The position numbers and the translations under genes are program-made. Positions 33,359 to 41,645 of a DNA stretch of 64,000 bases are shown here, in pieces. This stretch comes from Burkholderiales bacterium (GTDB lineage Bacteria > Pseudomonadota > Gammaproteobacteria > Burkholderiales > Burkholderiaceae_C), in assembly GCA_947464185.1 (NCBI GenBank), contig CANHVY010000001.1, positions 1 through 64,000 of the forward strand, written 5' to 3'. The notes below the pieces were generated by a model. That model saw only the letters and a list, made by a program, of their open reading frames with translations, ran no database searches and had not been told where the DNA came from. Each line of letters starts with the position of its first letter. The stretch's first letter is position 1.

Positions 33359-34627
33359 ATGGAACGCATCAACTACTCAGCTTGGGACCTCTTCGCCGCA
33401 TCCCGCCATGGCCATCAGGACTGGGCCGCGGCGTGGCGCGATGCCGAACCCAGGCCGCGCTACGACGCCATCATCGTCGGCGGGGGCGGCCATGGTCTGG
33501 CCACGGCCTACTACCTGGCCAAGAACCATGGCCTCGCCAACATCGCGGTGCTGGAGGCTGGCTGGATCGGCGGTGGCAACACCGGGCGCAACACGACCAT
33601 CGTCCGCTCGAACTATCTGTTTCCTGAAAGCGCCAGGCTGTACGAATTCTCGCTGCGCCTCTACGAAGGCTTGTCGAAGGAGCTGAACTTCAACATCATG
33701 CTCAGCCAGCGCGGCGTGCTGACGCTGGCCCATTCGCGTCACGACCTGGATGCACAAAGTCGTTGGGCCAACGCCATGCAGTGCAACGGAATCGATGCCG
33801 AACTGCTGGATGCACGGCAGGTGCATGAACTGGAGCCCCGGCTGAACATGAGGCCCCATGCGCGCTACCCGATCCTGGGTGGTTTCATCCAGCGGCGCGG
33901 TGGATCCGCGCGGCACGACGCGGTGGCCTGGGGTTACGCACGTGCGGCGTCGGCGCTTGGAGTGGACATCGTCCAGAACTGCACCGTGACCGGGTTTTGT
34001 CGTTCAGGCCAAGGCGTCAGCGGGGTCCGCGTGCGCCACCAGGGCCGCGAATTCGAGATCCACGCGGACAAGGTGGCGCTGGCCGTGGCCGGGCACTCGT
34101 CAGTGCTGGCCGCCATGGCCGGCCTGCCGTTGCCAGTGACGAGTTACGCGCTGCAGGCCATGGTCACTGAGCCCGTGAAACCCGTATTGAATACCGTGAC
34201 GATGACGCCGGCACTGGGCGGCTACTGGAGCCAGAGCGACAAGGGCGAGGTGGTGATTGGCGGGCCGCTGGATCACTTTCCGTCTTACGCTCAACGAGGC
34301 AGCTTCGACGTGATGCAGCACGTGGTGGCCGCCACCTGCGAAATGCTGCCCTCGCTGGCACGGCTGCGGCTGCTGCGTCAATGGGCCGGCATCGTCGACG
34401 TGGTGCACGACTCCAGCCCCATCATCGGCGCCACGCCGGTGCCTGGTCTGTACATCAACTGCGGCTGGGGGACGGGCGGATTCAAGGCCATCCCGGTGGG
34501 TGGCTGGACCCTGGCGCATGCGGTGGCAACAGGGCGTCCGCACGAGCTGGCCGAGCCCTTTCAGTTGGAGCGATTCTTGACCGGGCGGCTCATTGACGAG
34601 GCCGGTGCCGCCGGCATCGCGCACTGA
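33359..34627 (+). CDS. soxB: sarcosine oxidase-type beta subunit (SoxB/MgdA-like)
   Basis: Catalytic flavoprotein subunit of a heterotetrameric N-methyl amino acid oxidase or dehydrogenase. The 422-residue protein has the dinucleotide motif IIVGGGGHGLATAYYLAK near residue 38, GGGNTGRNTTIVRSNY near 71-86, and RRGGSARHDAVAWG whose His (about residue 186) matches the residue that binds FMN covalently in SoxB. The C-terminus GWGTGGFKAIPVGG closes the FAD site. A TTG in frame at 33332 would overlap operator O4, so ATG 33359 is preferred; it has no clear ribosome site. The gene begins a soxB-D-A-G operon. Substrate options are sarcosine, N-methylglutamate or another N-alkyl amino acid. Confidence 0.9.
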   Translation: MERINYSAWDLFAASRHGHQDWAAAWRDAEPRPRYDAIIVGGGGHGLATAYYLAKNHGLANIAVLEAGWIGGGNTGRNTTIVRSNYLFPESARLYEFSLRLYEGLSKELNFNIMLSQRGVLTLAHSRHDLDAQSRWANAMQCNGIDAELLDARQVHELEPRLNMRPHARYPILGGFIQRRGGSARHDAVAWGYARAASALGVDIVQNCTVTGFCRSGQGVSGVRVRHQGREFEIHADKVALAVAGHSSVLAAMAGLPLPVTSYALQAMVTEPVKPVLNTVTMTPALGGYWSQSDKGEVVIGGPLDHFPSYAQRGSFDVMQHVVAATCEMLPSLARLRLLRQWAGIVDVVHDSSPIIGATPVPGLYINCGWGTGGFKAIPVGGWTLAHAVATGRPHELAEPFQLERFLTGRLIDEAGAAGIAH

Positions 34628-34643
34628 AGGGGGCGAGCCCAGC

Positions 34644-34922
34644 ATGATGCTTCTGACATGCCCCTGGTGCGGCGAGCGGCCAGAAAACGAGTTTCACTGC
34701 GGCGGTACGACGGCGATCATCCGGCCCCCCCTGGGTTGCGACGATGACGCCTGGGGCCGCTACCTCTTCTTCCGTGAGAACCCCAAGGGAGCGCACGCTG
34801 AACGTTGGCGCCACACCTCTGGCTGCGGCCAATGGTTCAACGTTCGGCGCGACACGGTGTCTCACGTCGTCGACGCCGTGTATGGAATCGGTGACTCAGC
34901 ACCGGAAGGCGAAACGCCATGA
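34644..34922 (+). CDS. soxD: sarcosine oxidase-type delta subunit (SoxD/MgdB-like)
   Basis: Small zinc-binding subunit of the oxidase, 92 residues. It shows CPWCGERPENEFHCGG at the N-terminus (cysteines 6 and 9 or one less, depending on the start), the family block WGRYLFFRENPKGAHAERWRH and then SGCGQWFNVRRDTV, giving the Cys and His ligands for zinc. Two adjacent ATGs at 34644 and 34647 are possible starts, with a purine-rich GAAGGGGG upstream. The stop overlaps the soxA ATG by four bases. Confidence 0.9.
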   Translation: MMLLTCPWCGERPENEFHCGGTTAIIRPPLGCDDDAWGRYLFFRENPKGAHAERWRHTSGCGQWFNVRRDTVSHVVDAVYGIGDSAPEGETP

Positions 34923-37822
34923 GCGGGTATCGACTCGCGGCCCCCGCTGGCCATTGGATCGACCGCGATCGACCGACGGACATCCAGTTCAACGGCCGGG
35001 CGATTCCTGCCCTGCGGGGCGACACGGTGGCGTCCGCATTGTTGGCCGCCGGCGTGACCCTGGTGGGGCGCAGCTTCAAGCTGCATCGCCCGCGCGGCAT
35101 CTTCAGCTGCGGCGTGGAAGAGCCCACAGGTCTTCTGGACGTCGGTACGGGCTCCGGGCGCACCCCCAACACGCGAGCCACCGAGATCGAAGCCGAACCG
35201 GGGCTGGTGGCCCAGACCGGAAACGCCTGGCCGAGCGTGGGTTTTGATCTCGCTGCGGTCAATGCCCGTCTGGCAGGTCTGATGCCCGCGGGTTTCTATT
35301 ACAAGACGTTCATGTGGCCGAACTGGCATTGGTTCGAGCCCCTGATCCGCGCTGCGGCCGGCCTGGGACACGCGGCGCCTGCTGATGCGGGAACGGACGC
35401 CGATCGCTACGACGAAGTGTCGCGCCAGGTGGATGTGCTGGTGGTCGGTGGTGGCGCCGCCGGCATGGCAGCCGCGCTGGCGGCGGCGGCGGCCGGGAAG
35501 GATGTGCTGCTGGTGGAGGGTTCGAAGGCTCTGGGTGGCTGGGCTCTCGGCACGTCCGATGAGACCTTCCGTAACGTGCAGGCGCAACGCGAGCAACTCG
35601 ACAAGAGCAGCATCCCGGTGCTCACCCGCTGCACCGTTTTGGGCCTGTACGACCATCGTCTCGCGGTGGCCATTGAGCACGTCCGCGGGGCGGTGCGCGA
35701 GAGGCTGTGGAAGATCCGCGCGCGCCGCATCATTCTGGCCACCGGCGCCTTCGAGCGCCCGATGCTGTTCCCGGACAACGACCGGCCGGGCGTCATGCTC
35801 GCCAGTGCCGTGCAGCGCTATGCCGCGCTCTACGGCGTGGCCTGCGGACGCCATGTAGTCATCGCCACGGCCTGCGACAGTGGCTACGACTCGGCGCGGG
35901 AACTCGTGGCTGCCGGCGTGAATGTGGTGGCGATCGTCGATCACCGATTGGCCTCTGGCTGCGAAGCTCCGCAAGGCGTGCCGGTGTATCGAGGCAGCGC
36001 CATCGTCGCAGTGCAGGGTCGGCGGTCGGTGGAAGGCGTGACGATTGCGTCCCACGATGGCCGCCAGGTCCACACGCTGCAGGCGGACTGCGTGGGCAGC
36101 GCCGGAGGCTGGACACCTGCCGTGCACCTCTATTCCATGGCCGGAGGCCGGCTGCGTTGGCATGACGACGCGTCCATGTTCGCCCCGGCGCAGGCCATCC
36201 TTGACATCGACGTGGTCGGCGCCTGTGCGGGTGCGTTCGACGTTTCCTCCGCAGTGGCACATGCCGCCGACGTTGGAGCACGAGGGTTCTGCGCGGCACC
36301 TGTCGGCGGCATTGGCCAGGTACCCGCCGACTTGCGCCCCGCAGATGCCGCGCTTCGGGCGCTGCGACGCAAGCCCGGCAAAGTCTTTGTGGACCTTCAG
36401 AACGACGTCTCGGCGGACGACGTGGCCCTGGCCGCGCGCGAGAACTACCGATCGGTGGAGCACTTGAAGCGCTACACCACCATGGGCATGGCCACCGATC
36501 AAGGCAAGACCAGCAATGTCAATGCCCTGGTGCTGATGGGTGCACACACGGGCAGGGCCCCCGCAGAGGTGGGTACGACGAAGTTCCGTCCCCCTTTCAA
36601 GCCGGTGACCCTGGCGGCCTTGGCGGCTGGTCGCACGGGTGCCCGCTTGAAGCCGCTCAAGCGCATGCCCGGGCACGAGTGGCACGCGAAACACGGGGCG
36701 CTGTTCGAGGAGTTCTCTGGCTGGCGTCGCCCAGCGGCCTATGTGCGCACCGGTGAGACGCTGCAGATGGCCGCGGAGCGCGAGGCATTGCACGTCCGTA
36801 CTGCGGTCGGCCTCTTTGAGGCATCACCTCTGGGCAAGATCGAGGTCTACGGGCCGGACGCAGCCGACTTTCTGGACCTGATGTACGTGGGCACGATGTC
36901 GACCCTGGCCGTCGGCAGTGCACGCTACGGACTGCTGCTGAACGAGAACGGTGTCATCGTGGACGACGGCATCGTCGCGCGACTGTCTGAAAACCACTTC
37001 TGGATCAACACCACCTCAGGTGGTGCTGACAGGATGGCCCTGGCCTTCGAAGAGTGGCTGCAGTGCGAGTACGTGCAGCACCAGGTTCTGATCAGCTCGG
37101 TTACGCCCGACTGGGGCAACGTCACCGTCAGCGGCCCCAGGGCCTGGGAGCTGCTGCAGGCCGCCAGATTCGACGCCTCACTGAGTCCGGGGGCCATGAA
37201 GCATATGACCCTGCGTGAGCTGACCTGGAGCGGCGTGCGCATGAGGGTCCTGCGCGCCAGTTTCAGTGGCGAACTCGGTTACGAGATCAACCTCCCGGCG
37301 GCGTACACGCACGCGCTGCTGGTACAACTCACGGCTGCCGGCACGTCACTGGGCGTCGCGCCCTATGGCCTGGAGGCGCTGATGATCCTTCGCACCGAGA
37401 AGGGCTTCCTGCATGTGGGTGGCGACACCGATGGCACCACCCTGCCGGGCGATGTCGGCATGGACCGCAATGTGGCCGCCAAGAAGGCCCACTTCGTCGG
37501 TCGTCGGTCCTTGCTGCGCCCTGCAGCGCTGGACCCTTGCCGCCTGCAGTTGGTCGGCCTCCTCCCGGCAGACCGTCGCACCCGGCTGCCGGTGGGCGCC
37601 CATGTGTGCGCACAGCGCCCGCCAGCAGCTGCAGAGGGCTACGTCACCAGCAGCTGCTACAGCCCCATCCTGGGCCATCCGGTGGCACTGGCCATGCTCA
37701 AGCGTGGCCGGCAGAGGCTGGGCGAGCACATCACGGTATGGCACATGGGCACCCGCGTGCAAGCCGAAGTTGTTGCGACGCCATTCTTCGACAAGGAAGG
37801 GAACCGGTTGCATGGTCTTTAA
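34919..37822 (+). CDS. soxA: sarcosine oxidase-type alpha subunit (SoxA/MgdC-like)
   Basis: Large subunit, 967 residues, that binds NAD and tetrahydrofolate and shuttles electrons and the one-carbon unit. Order of domains: a ferredoxin-like N-terminal domain (GDTVASALLAAGVTLVGRSFKLHRPRGIFSCG near residues 34-66), a Rossmann pyridine-nucleotide-disulfide domain with VLVVGGGAAGMAAALAAA near 174-191, and from about residue 590 an aminomethyltransferase (GcvT-like) domain for folate (FEASPLGKIEVYGPDAADFLDL, LVGRRSLL-like end). The length is normal. It is coupled to soxD and overlaps soxG by 11 bases, so the four subunits are translated together. Confidence 0.92.
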   Translation: MSGYRLAAPAGHWIDRDRPTDIQFNGRAIPALRGDTVASALLAAGVTLVGRSFKLHRPRGIFSCGVEEPTGLLDVGTGSGRTPNTRATEIEAEPGLVAQTGNAWPSVGFDLAAVNARLAGLMPAGFYYKTFMWPNWHWFEPLIRAAAGLGHAAPADAGTDADRYDEVSRQVDVLVVGGGAAGMAAALAAAAAGKDVLLVEGSKALGGWALGTSDETFRNVQAQREQLDKSSIPVLTRCTVLGLYDHRLAVAIEHVRGAVRERLWKIRARRIILATGAFERPMLFPDNDRPGVMLASAVQRYAALYGVACGRHVVIATACDSGYDSARELVAAGVNVVAIVDHRLASGCEAPQGVPVYRGSAIVAVQGRRSVEGVTIASHDGRQVHTLQADCVGSAGGWTPAVHLYSMAGGRLRWHDDASMFAPAQAILDIDVVGACAGAFDVSSAVAHAADVGARGFCAAPVGGIGQVPADLRPADAALRALRRKPGKVFVDLQNDVSADDVALAARENYRSVEHLKRYTTMGMATDQGKTSNVNALVLMGAHTGRAPAEVGTTKFRPPFKPVTLAALAAGRTGARLKPLKRMPGHEWHAKHGALFEEFSGWRRPAAYVRTGETLQMAAEREALHVRTAVGLFEASPLGKIEVYGPDAADFLDLMYVGTMSTLAVGSARYGLLLNENGVIVDDGIVARLSENHFWINTTSGGADRMALAFEEWLQCEYVQHQVLISSVTPDWGNVTVSGPRAWELLQAARFDASLSPGAMKHMTLRELTWSGVRMRVLRASFSGELGYEINLPAAYTHALLVQLTAAGTSLGVAPYGLEALMILRTEKGFLHVGGDTDGTTLPGDVGMDRNVAAKKAHFVGRRSLLRPAALDPCRLQLVGLLPADRRTRLPVGAHVCAQRPPAAAEGYVTSSCYSPILGHPVALAMLKRGRQRLGEHITVWHMGTRVQAEVVATPFFDKEGNRLHGL

Positions 37823-38420
37823 GCCACCCGCGCCCCTCGAACCGTTCGACCCTGTTCGCGGCGATCTGGCCGCGATGCTGTCGGCTGATGTGCCAGGTGG
37901 CTGGGCCGCGCACGCGCTCGTGCAAGCCCGTGTCTTGTGGCCGATGCATGTGGTCAGCCTGCGCAAGCTGGAGCCGCAAGACGCGCAGTGGATGGCCGCA
38001 CTGCGCGCAGCGGGAATTCACGAACTTCCCAGACCGGGCTGCTTCACGGGGGGTGACCTGCGCGCGGTCTGGAGCCGCCCAACGGAATGCCTGGCCCTGA
38101 CACAGGACGCCACTGCCGCCTCCGTACTTCTGGATTTGCTACGGCCTGGCGCCACGGCATTGGGCTGTGCCGTGGATCGAACCTCCGGTGTAGTCGCCAT
38201 CGAGTTTTGTGGCCCTGGCATTGAGCGCTTGCTGGCTCGCCTTGTCGACGCCAGCGCCATTCCCATGGCCTCAGGGCAGGCGACACGGGCTCGAATGGTC
38301 GAGGTCGGCGTCCACCTGTTGCGCATCGAAGACGAACAACTTTGGCTGCTGTGTGACCGACCGCACGCGGATTACCTTGCCGCGTGGCTGCTCGACGCCA
38401 GTCAACGCGTCGAAGGCTGA
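37812..38420 (+). CDS. soxG: sarcosine oxidase-type gamma subunit (SoxG/MgdD-like)
   Basis: Gamma subunit, 202 residues, a GcvT-related fold without its own folate chemistry. It carries the usual features of SoxG: an ELPRPGCF-like loop near residues 66-75, VWSRPTECLAL near 83-93, and a C-terminal half with VEVGVHLLRIEDEQLWLLCDRPHADYLAAWL. The start ATG 37812 lies 11 bases inside the soxA end. No glyA, folD or purU follows, unlike many sox operons. The downstream gene is convergent. Confidence 0.85.
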   Translation: MVFKPPAPLEPFDPVRGDLAAMLSADVPGGWAAHALVQARVLWPMHVVSLRKLEPQDAQWMAALRAAGIHELPRPGCFTGGDLRAVWSRPTECLALTQDATAASVLLDLLRPGATALGCAVDRTSGVVAIEFCGPGIERLLARLVDASAIPMASGQATRARMVEVGVHLLRIEDEQLWLLCDRPHADYLAAWLLDASQRVEG

Positions 38421-38594
38421 TGATCAGATCGAAGATCAAGCGGGCCGATCGATTTCTCTGACGCAGCGCTGCCAGGATGCCGTCGGCATCTTGGGCTCTG
38501 TCACCATCCGGATGGCCCAGCGGGATGCCTTTGTCGTCGAAGGTTGGCCTCTGGTGATCCGGGCATCGGCCTGTTCTTCATGCGTGGTGCGCAC

Positions 38595-39404
38595 TCAGAA
38601 AGCGTACGCCGCCGCCAACACACCGTTGATGCCCGTCTTCTTCTTTACCAATTGGCTGTCTGCGGCATCGCCCAGCAGGGTATCGGCCGTGATGCGCGCA
38701 GTGACCGAAAGCCGCGGGCTGCGCAGGTAAGTGACTGCCAGACTGACTTGGCCGTTGCGCGCACCAGCCGTGGGTTTGTAGGTGCGGTACCCGCTGGCTG
38801 CAGCCTGCGCCGCGGTCACCCCGAAGAAGGACTGCATGTATTCGGCGTTCGCCAGGCTGACGCCCGCACCCGCGCTCAACCGCCATTGCGCGGCGATCTG
38901 GGTGGCGTAGGCCCCGCCCAGGTCGACGACCAGTCCCTTGCCGTTTTGGGCAGCACCGTAGCGCAGGGAAGAGGTGAGGCTCACTGCGGGTGTCAGCGCG
39001 TAGTTGAAGAAACCACCGAACTCCACCTTGGCGTCAACATCCCCCATGCCACGCAGCGCTGAAGAGCGGCTCTGCTTGCGTCCGAGGTCGGCCGTGAGGC
39101 GCAGGCCATATTGCATGCCCATGTTGGCCGAGAAGTTGTAGCCCACGCCATTGGTCGTGCCTGCGAACCAGCCGTTGGCCCATTGATAGTCGAGCACGGG
39201 CAGGGCCAGCGTGCGGCGTTCGTCCGAGCCTTGGTAGTCGGTGACTGCCAGCAGTGCCGCGCCGGCCACGCCGCCATCTTTGTCTGGTGCTGCGGCGTAG
39301 AGCCGGACGGCATCGAAGGCTTGGGCGTTGGCGGACGGGGCGGCCAAGGTGGCACAGGCGGCCACAATCGAAGCAGGCAGCAAATGAGTGATGGAGAACT
39401 TCAT
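38595..39404 (-). CDS. MipA/OmpV family outer-membrane protein
   Basis: Outer-membrane beta-barrel of 269 residues with a signal peptide (MKFSITHLLPASIVAACATL, cleaved after ANAQA). Family features are the mature start with GGVAGAALLAVTDYQGSDERR, the FFGVTAAQAAASGYRTYKP segment near residues 187-205, the penultimate GDAADSQLVKKKTG block and the terminal aromatic AYAF for barrel insertion. MipA in E. coli links murein enzymes MltA and PBP1B; OmpV-like relatives act in stress or as antigens. The gene is convergent with soxG and carries no copy of the regulon palindrome, so I place it outside the catabolic regulon. Confidence 0.85.
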   Translation of the reverse strand: MKFSITHLLPASIVAACATLAAPSANAQAFDAVRLYAAAPDKDGGVAGAALLAVTDYQGSDERRTLALPVLDYQWANGWFAGTTNGVGYNFSANMGMQYGLRLTADLGRKQSRSSALRGMGDVDAKVEFGGFFNYALTPAVSLTSSLRYGAAQNGKGLVVDLGGAYATQIAAQWRLSAGAGVSLANAEYMQSFFGVTAAQAAASGYRTYKPTAGARNGQVSLAVTYLRSPRLSVTARITADTLLGDAADSQLVKKKTGINGVLAAAYAF

Positions 39405-39500
39405 GATGATTTGCGGTCGGGTTCGAGGGAAGGTTTGAAGGTCAGGAAAGTGGGCAGACACCCACGCAGCACGCGTCGCGTCGATGGTGAGGCCAAGTCG

Positions 39501-39878
39501 TCATCCGGCTGCGGCGGGTTTAGGCACTGTGCGTCGCATCTCGCGCAGGATCAGACTCAAGGTCGCCAGGTGCACCGCGGCGATGACGATGTTGCTGATC
39601 ACCACTGGGTTCTGCAGGCTGCCCACCGTCAAGGGCGTGGTCAGCTTGTAGATGACTTGAACCAGCAGCAGGGGTGCCACGAGCATCGCCTCCTGGCGGA
39701 ACAGCAGCACTGTGGACACGATCAGAATGGCGCCGTAGACGGACAGCAGGATGCCTCGTGCGGCGGTGGCTGCGCCGAACGCATGAACCACCCAGGCGGC
39801 GTCCAGCAGCAAGCCCACGCACACAGGGATCAGCACTGCGATGTTCAGGAGAAGCGAGAGGCGAATCATCTTTCTCAT
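39501..39878 (-). CDS. small four-helix inner-membrane protein, unknown
   Basis: Unrecognised 125-residue membrane protein with about four hydrophobic helices (for example LSLLLNIAVLIPVCVGLLL near residues 6-24 and VISNIVIAAVHLATLSLIL near 95-113). The open frame runs upstream to 40088, but that part overlaps the tetR coding strand; ATG 39878 (MRKMIRLS) or 39893 (MGTSRMRK) are more likely. It is divergent from the TetR gene, with two ATAAC-N3-GTTAT repeats between the two, so it is the probable target of that repressor. Function unknown; efflux or stress accessory is a guess. Confidence 0.7.
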   Translation of the reverse strand: MRKMIRLSLLLNIAVLIPVCVGLLLDAAWVVHAFGAATAARGILLSVYGAILIVSTVLLFRQEAMLVAPLLLVQVIYKLTTPLTVGSLQNPVVISNIVIAAVHLATLSLILREMRRTVPKPAAAG

Positions 39879-39898
39879 ACGGGAGGTCCCCATCATCA

Positions 39899-39934
39899 AT
39901 AACATCGTTATGGGCGCTACCATAACATCGTTAT
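39899..39934. promoter_or_regulatory. duplicated TetR operator
   Basis: Two copies of ATAAC-ATC-GTTAT, at 39899-39911 and 39922-39934, centred 23 bp apart (about two helical turns). The second includes the first two bases of the tetR ATG. Sites like this in a divergent TetR promoter usually bind two repressor dimers and shut off both genes. Confidence 0.75.
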
Positions 39935-40562
39935 GAAAGTCGCGCAAGGGATCTCGAAGACGTCGGCACTGTCGCGTCAACGCTCGACCACGCCTTCGGA
40001 CGACGTGGCAGGTGCGCTGCTGTCGGCCGCCCGGCAGATCTTCGAGTCCGAGGGACTGCCCGCGCTCTCGGTCCGTCGCGTTGCCCAAGCGGCCGGCTGC
40101 ACAACCATGCAGGTTTACAGCCGGTACGGCGGGAAGGATGGCCTGGTGCAGGCCCTTTTCGACGAGGGCTTCGAAGCGCTGGCCACCGCTCAGCGGGCCG
40201 TTCCCGCGTCATTGCCACCGGCCGAGCGCGTTCGTCGGCTGTGTCATGAATATCTGAGGATTGCCGCAGAAAGGCCTCATCACTATGCCCTGATGCTGGG
40301 AGCGCACAGCGGCGACTTCCAGCCGCCCATCGAGAGCGGAGAGCGCGCTCTGGCCACTCTGACCCATCTCGTTGCGGCGGTTGGCAATGCGCTGCCGCAA
40401 TCGACTGATCGAGATCAGCGTGCCCGAGAGGTGGCGCATCAGATCCTCGCCTTCTGTCACGGCTGGGCCATGCTCAGTGCCACCCCTCTTCTCGATGAAG
40501 CGCGGGCCGAAGTCGTCGTCGACGAGGCGATATCCGCCCTCCTGGGCTCAAGCCCGTCATGA
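39933..40562 (+). CDS. TetR/AcrR family transcriptional regulator
   Basis: A 209-residue repressor. The N-terminal helix-turn-helix is LLSAARQIFESEGLPALSVRRVAQAAGCTTMQVYSRYGGKDGLVQALF (about residues 29-76), preceded by a basic tail; the rest is a helical ligand-binding domain typical of the TetR_C group with WHG-like features (CHEYLRIAAERPHHYALML). The ATG lies within an operator copy and lacks a ribosome site, which suggests a leaderless message, unless the real start is further in. It probably controls itself and the divergent membrane protein. Confidence 0.88.
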   Translation: MKVAQGISKTSALSRQRSTTPSDDVAGALLSAARQIFESEGLPALSVRRVAQAAGCTTMQVYSRYGGKDGLVQALFDEGFEALATAQRAVPASLPPAERVRRLCHEYLRIAAERPHHYALMLGAHSGDFQPPIESGERALATLTHLVAAVGNALPQSTDRDQRAREVAHQILAFCHGWAMLSATPLLDEARAEVVVDEAISALLGSSPS

Positions 40563-40691
40563 CGTGGCGTGTTTCAGACTCCCGCGCCGGACCCGACACA
40601 TCCTGAGTCAGGCCGGCGATATGGGCGAGCACGCCGCCCGGCTGTGCCACCGGCTGTTCGCCGTCGAGGGCCGGACAAGCCAGCGCTTGCC

Positions 40692-41645
40692 TCAGCCCCT
40701 GTCGTTGGCCACGCCCGCCGCCACATGCCCGGCCGGCACGTGCGCGGCGGCCGAGTCCACGTGCCCGGTCTGGTCGTCAAAGAAGAAGTCCGGCTCGAAC
40801 TCGCGCAGGAACTCGCCCTTGGCCAGCCCGCCCAGGAACATGGCCTCGTCCACTTCGATCTGCCAATCCATCAGGGTGCGGATGGCGCGCTCGTGCGCGG
40901 GCGCGCTGCGCGCCGTCACCAGGGCGGTGCGGATGCGCATGAGGGTGGGTGTGGGGGAGGGCGGCGCTTCGGCCGCGCCTGATGTGCCGTCCACCAGGGT
41001 GGCGCCCGCGCGCTGCAACCGGTGAAGCGCTTCCAGCAACGGTTTGAAGGGCCCGGGGGCCAGCGGTGTGCCGGAGTGCGTGCGCTCGTGGCTTTGGAAG
41101 GCGTCCAGCCCACCGTGGCGGAACACGCGCTCGGCCTCGTCCGAGAACAGCACGGCGTCGCCGTCGAAGGCGATGCGCACCTCCTGCGGGTGGGCATCGG
41201 AGGCGTGCGCGCTGTGCGGGTACACGCGTGCCGCCGGCACGCCGGCGGTCAGGGCGCTGCGCACGTCAGCCTCGTTCATGGACAGGAAGAGGTTCGCGTC
41301 CAGGGGCTTGAGGTAGCGCCAGGGGCTCTGGCCGCGCGTGAACACGCCGCGCTCGATGGGCAGGCCGTAGTGCTGGGCCGAGCGGAACACGCGCATGCCC
41401 GAGACCGGATCGTTGCGCGACAGGATCACCACCTGCACCCGCGGCGCGTCGGCGTTGAAGGCCAGCAGCTTGCGCACGAGCGAGAAGGCCACGCCCGGAC
41501 GCGCCGGCTGGTCCAGGCGCTGCAACTGCAGTTGCATGTAGGCCCGGTCATCCTGCGCCTCGAACAGCCGGTTCTCTTCCTCGAAGTCGAACAGCGCGCG
41601 CGAAGAGATCGCGACGACGAGCTGGCCTTGCAGGGAGGCCGCCAT
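40692..41645 (-). CDS. 5'-nucleotidase (NT5C1-like, PF06189 type)
   Basis: HAD-related 5'-nucleotidase of 317 residues, expected to dephosphorylate nucleoside monophosphates in the cytoplasm. It begins QGQLVVAISSRALFDFEEENRLFE, then RVQVVILSRNDPVSGMRVFRSAQHYGL near residues 78-104, RGVFTRGQSPWRYL, and AFDGDAVLFSDEAERVF near 163-179, all hallmarks of the family. Its ATG overlaps the gspF stop by one base, so it is translated from the gsp operon mRNA. A role in secretion is not evident; the coupling may be accidental. The C-terminal GHVDSAAAHVPAGHVAAGV tail is low in complexity. Confidence 0.88.
   Translation of the reverse strand: MAASLQGQLVVAISSRALFDFEEENRLFEAQDDRAYMQLQLQRLDQPARPGVAFSLVRKLLAFNADAPRVQVVILSRNDPVSGMRVFRSAQHYGLPIERGVFTRGQSPWRYLKPLDANLFLSMNEADVRSALTAGVPAARVYPHSAHASDAHPQEVRIAFDGDAVLFSDEAERVFRHGGLDAFQSHERTHSGTPLAPGPFKPLLEALHRLQRAGATLVDGTSGAAEAPPSPTPTLMRIRTALVTARSAPAHERAIRTLMDWQIEVDEAMFLGGLAKGEFLREFEPDFFFDDQTGHVDSAAAHVPAGHVAAGVANDRG

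Noticed and set aside
39879..40088. N-terminal extension of the small membrane protein reading frame across the tetR start
   Set aside because: The extra 70 residues are Arg-rich shadow sequence antisense to tetR; hydrophobic coding starts only near 39878.
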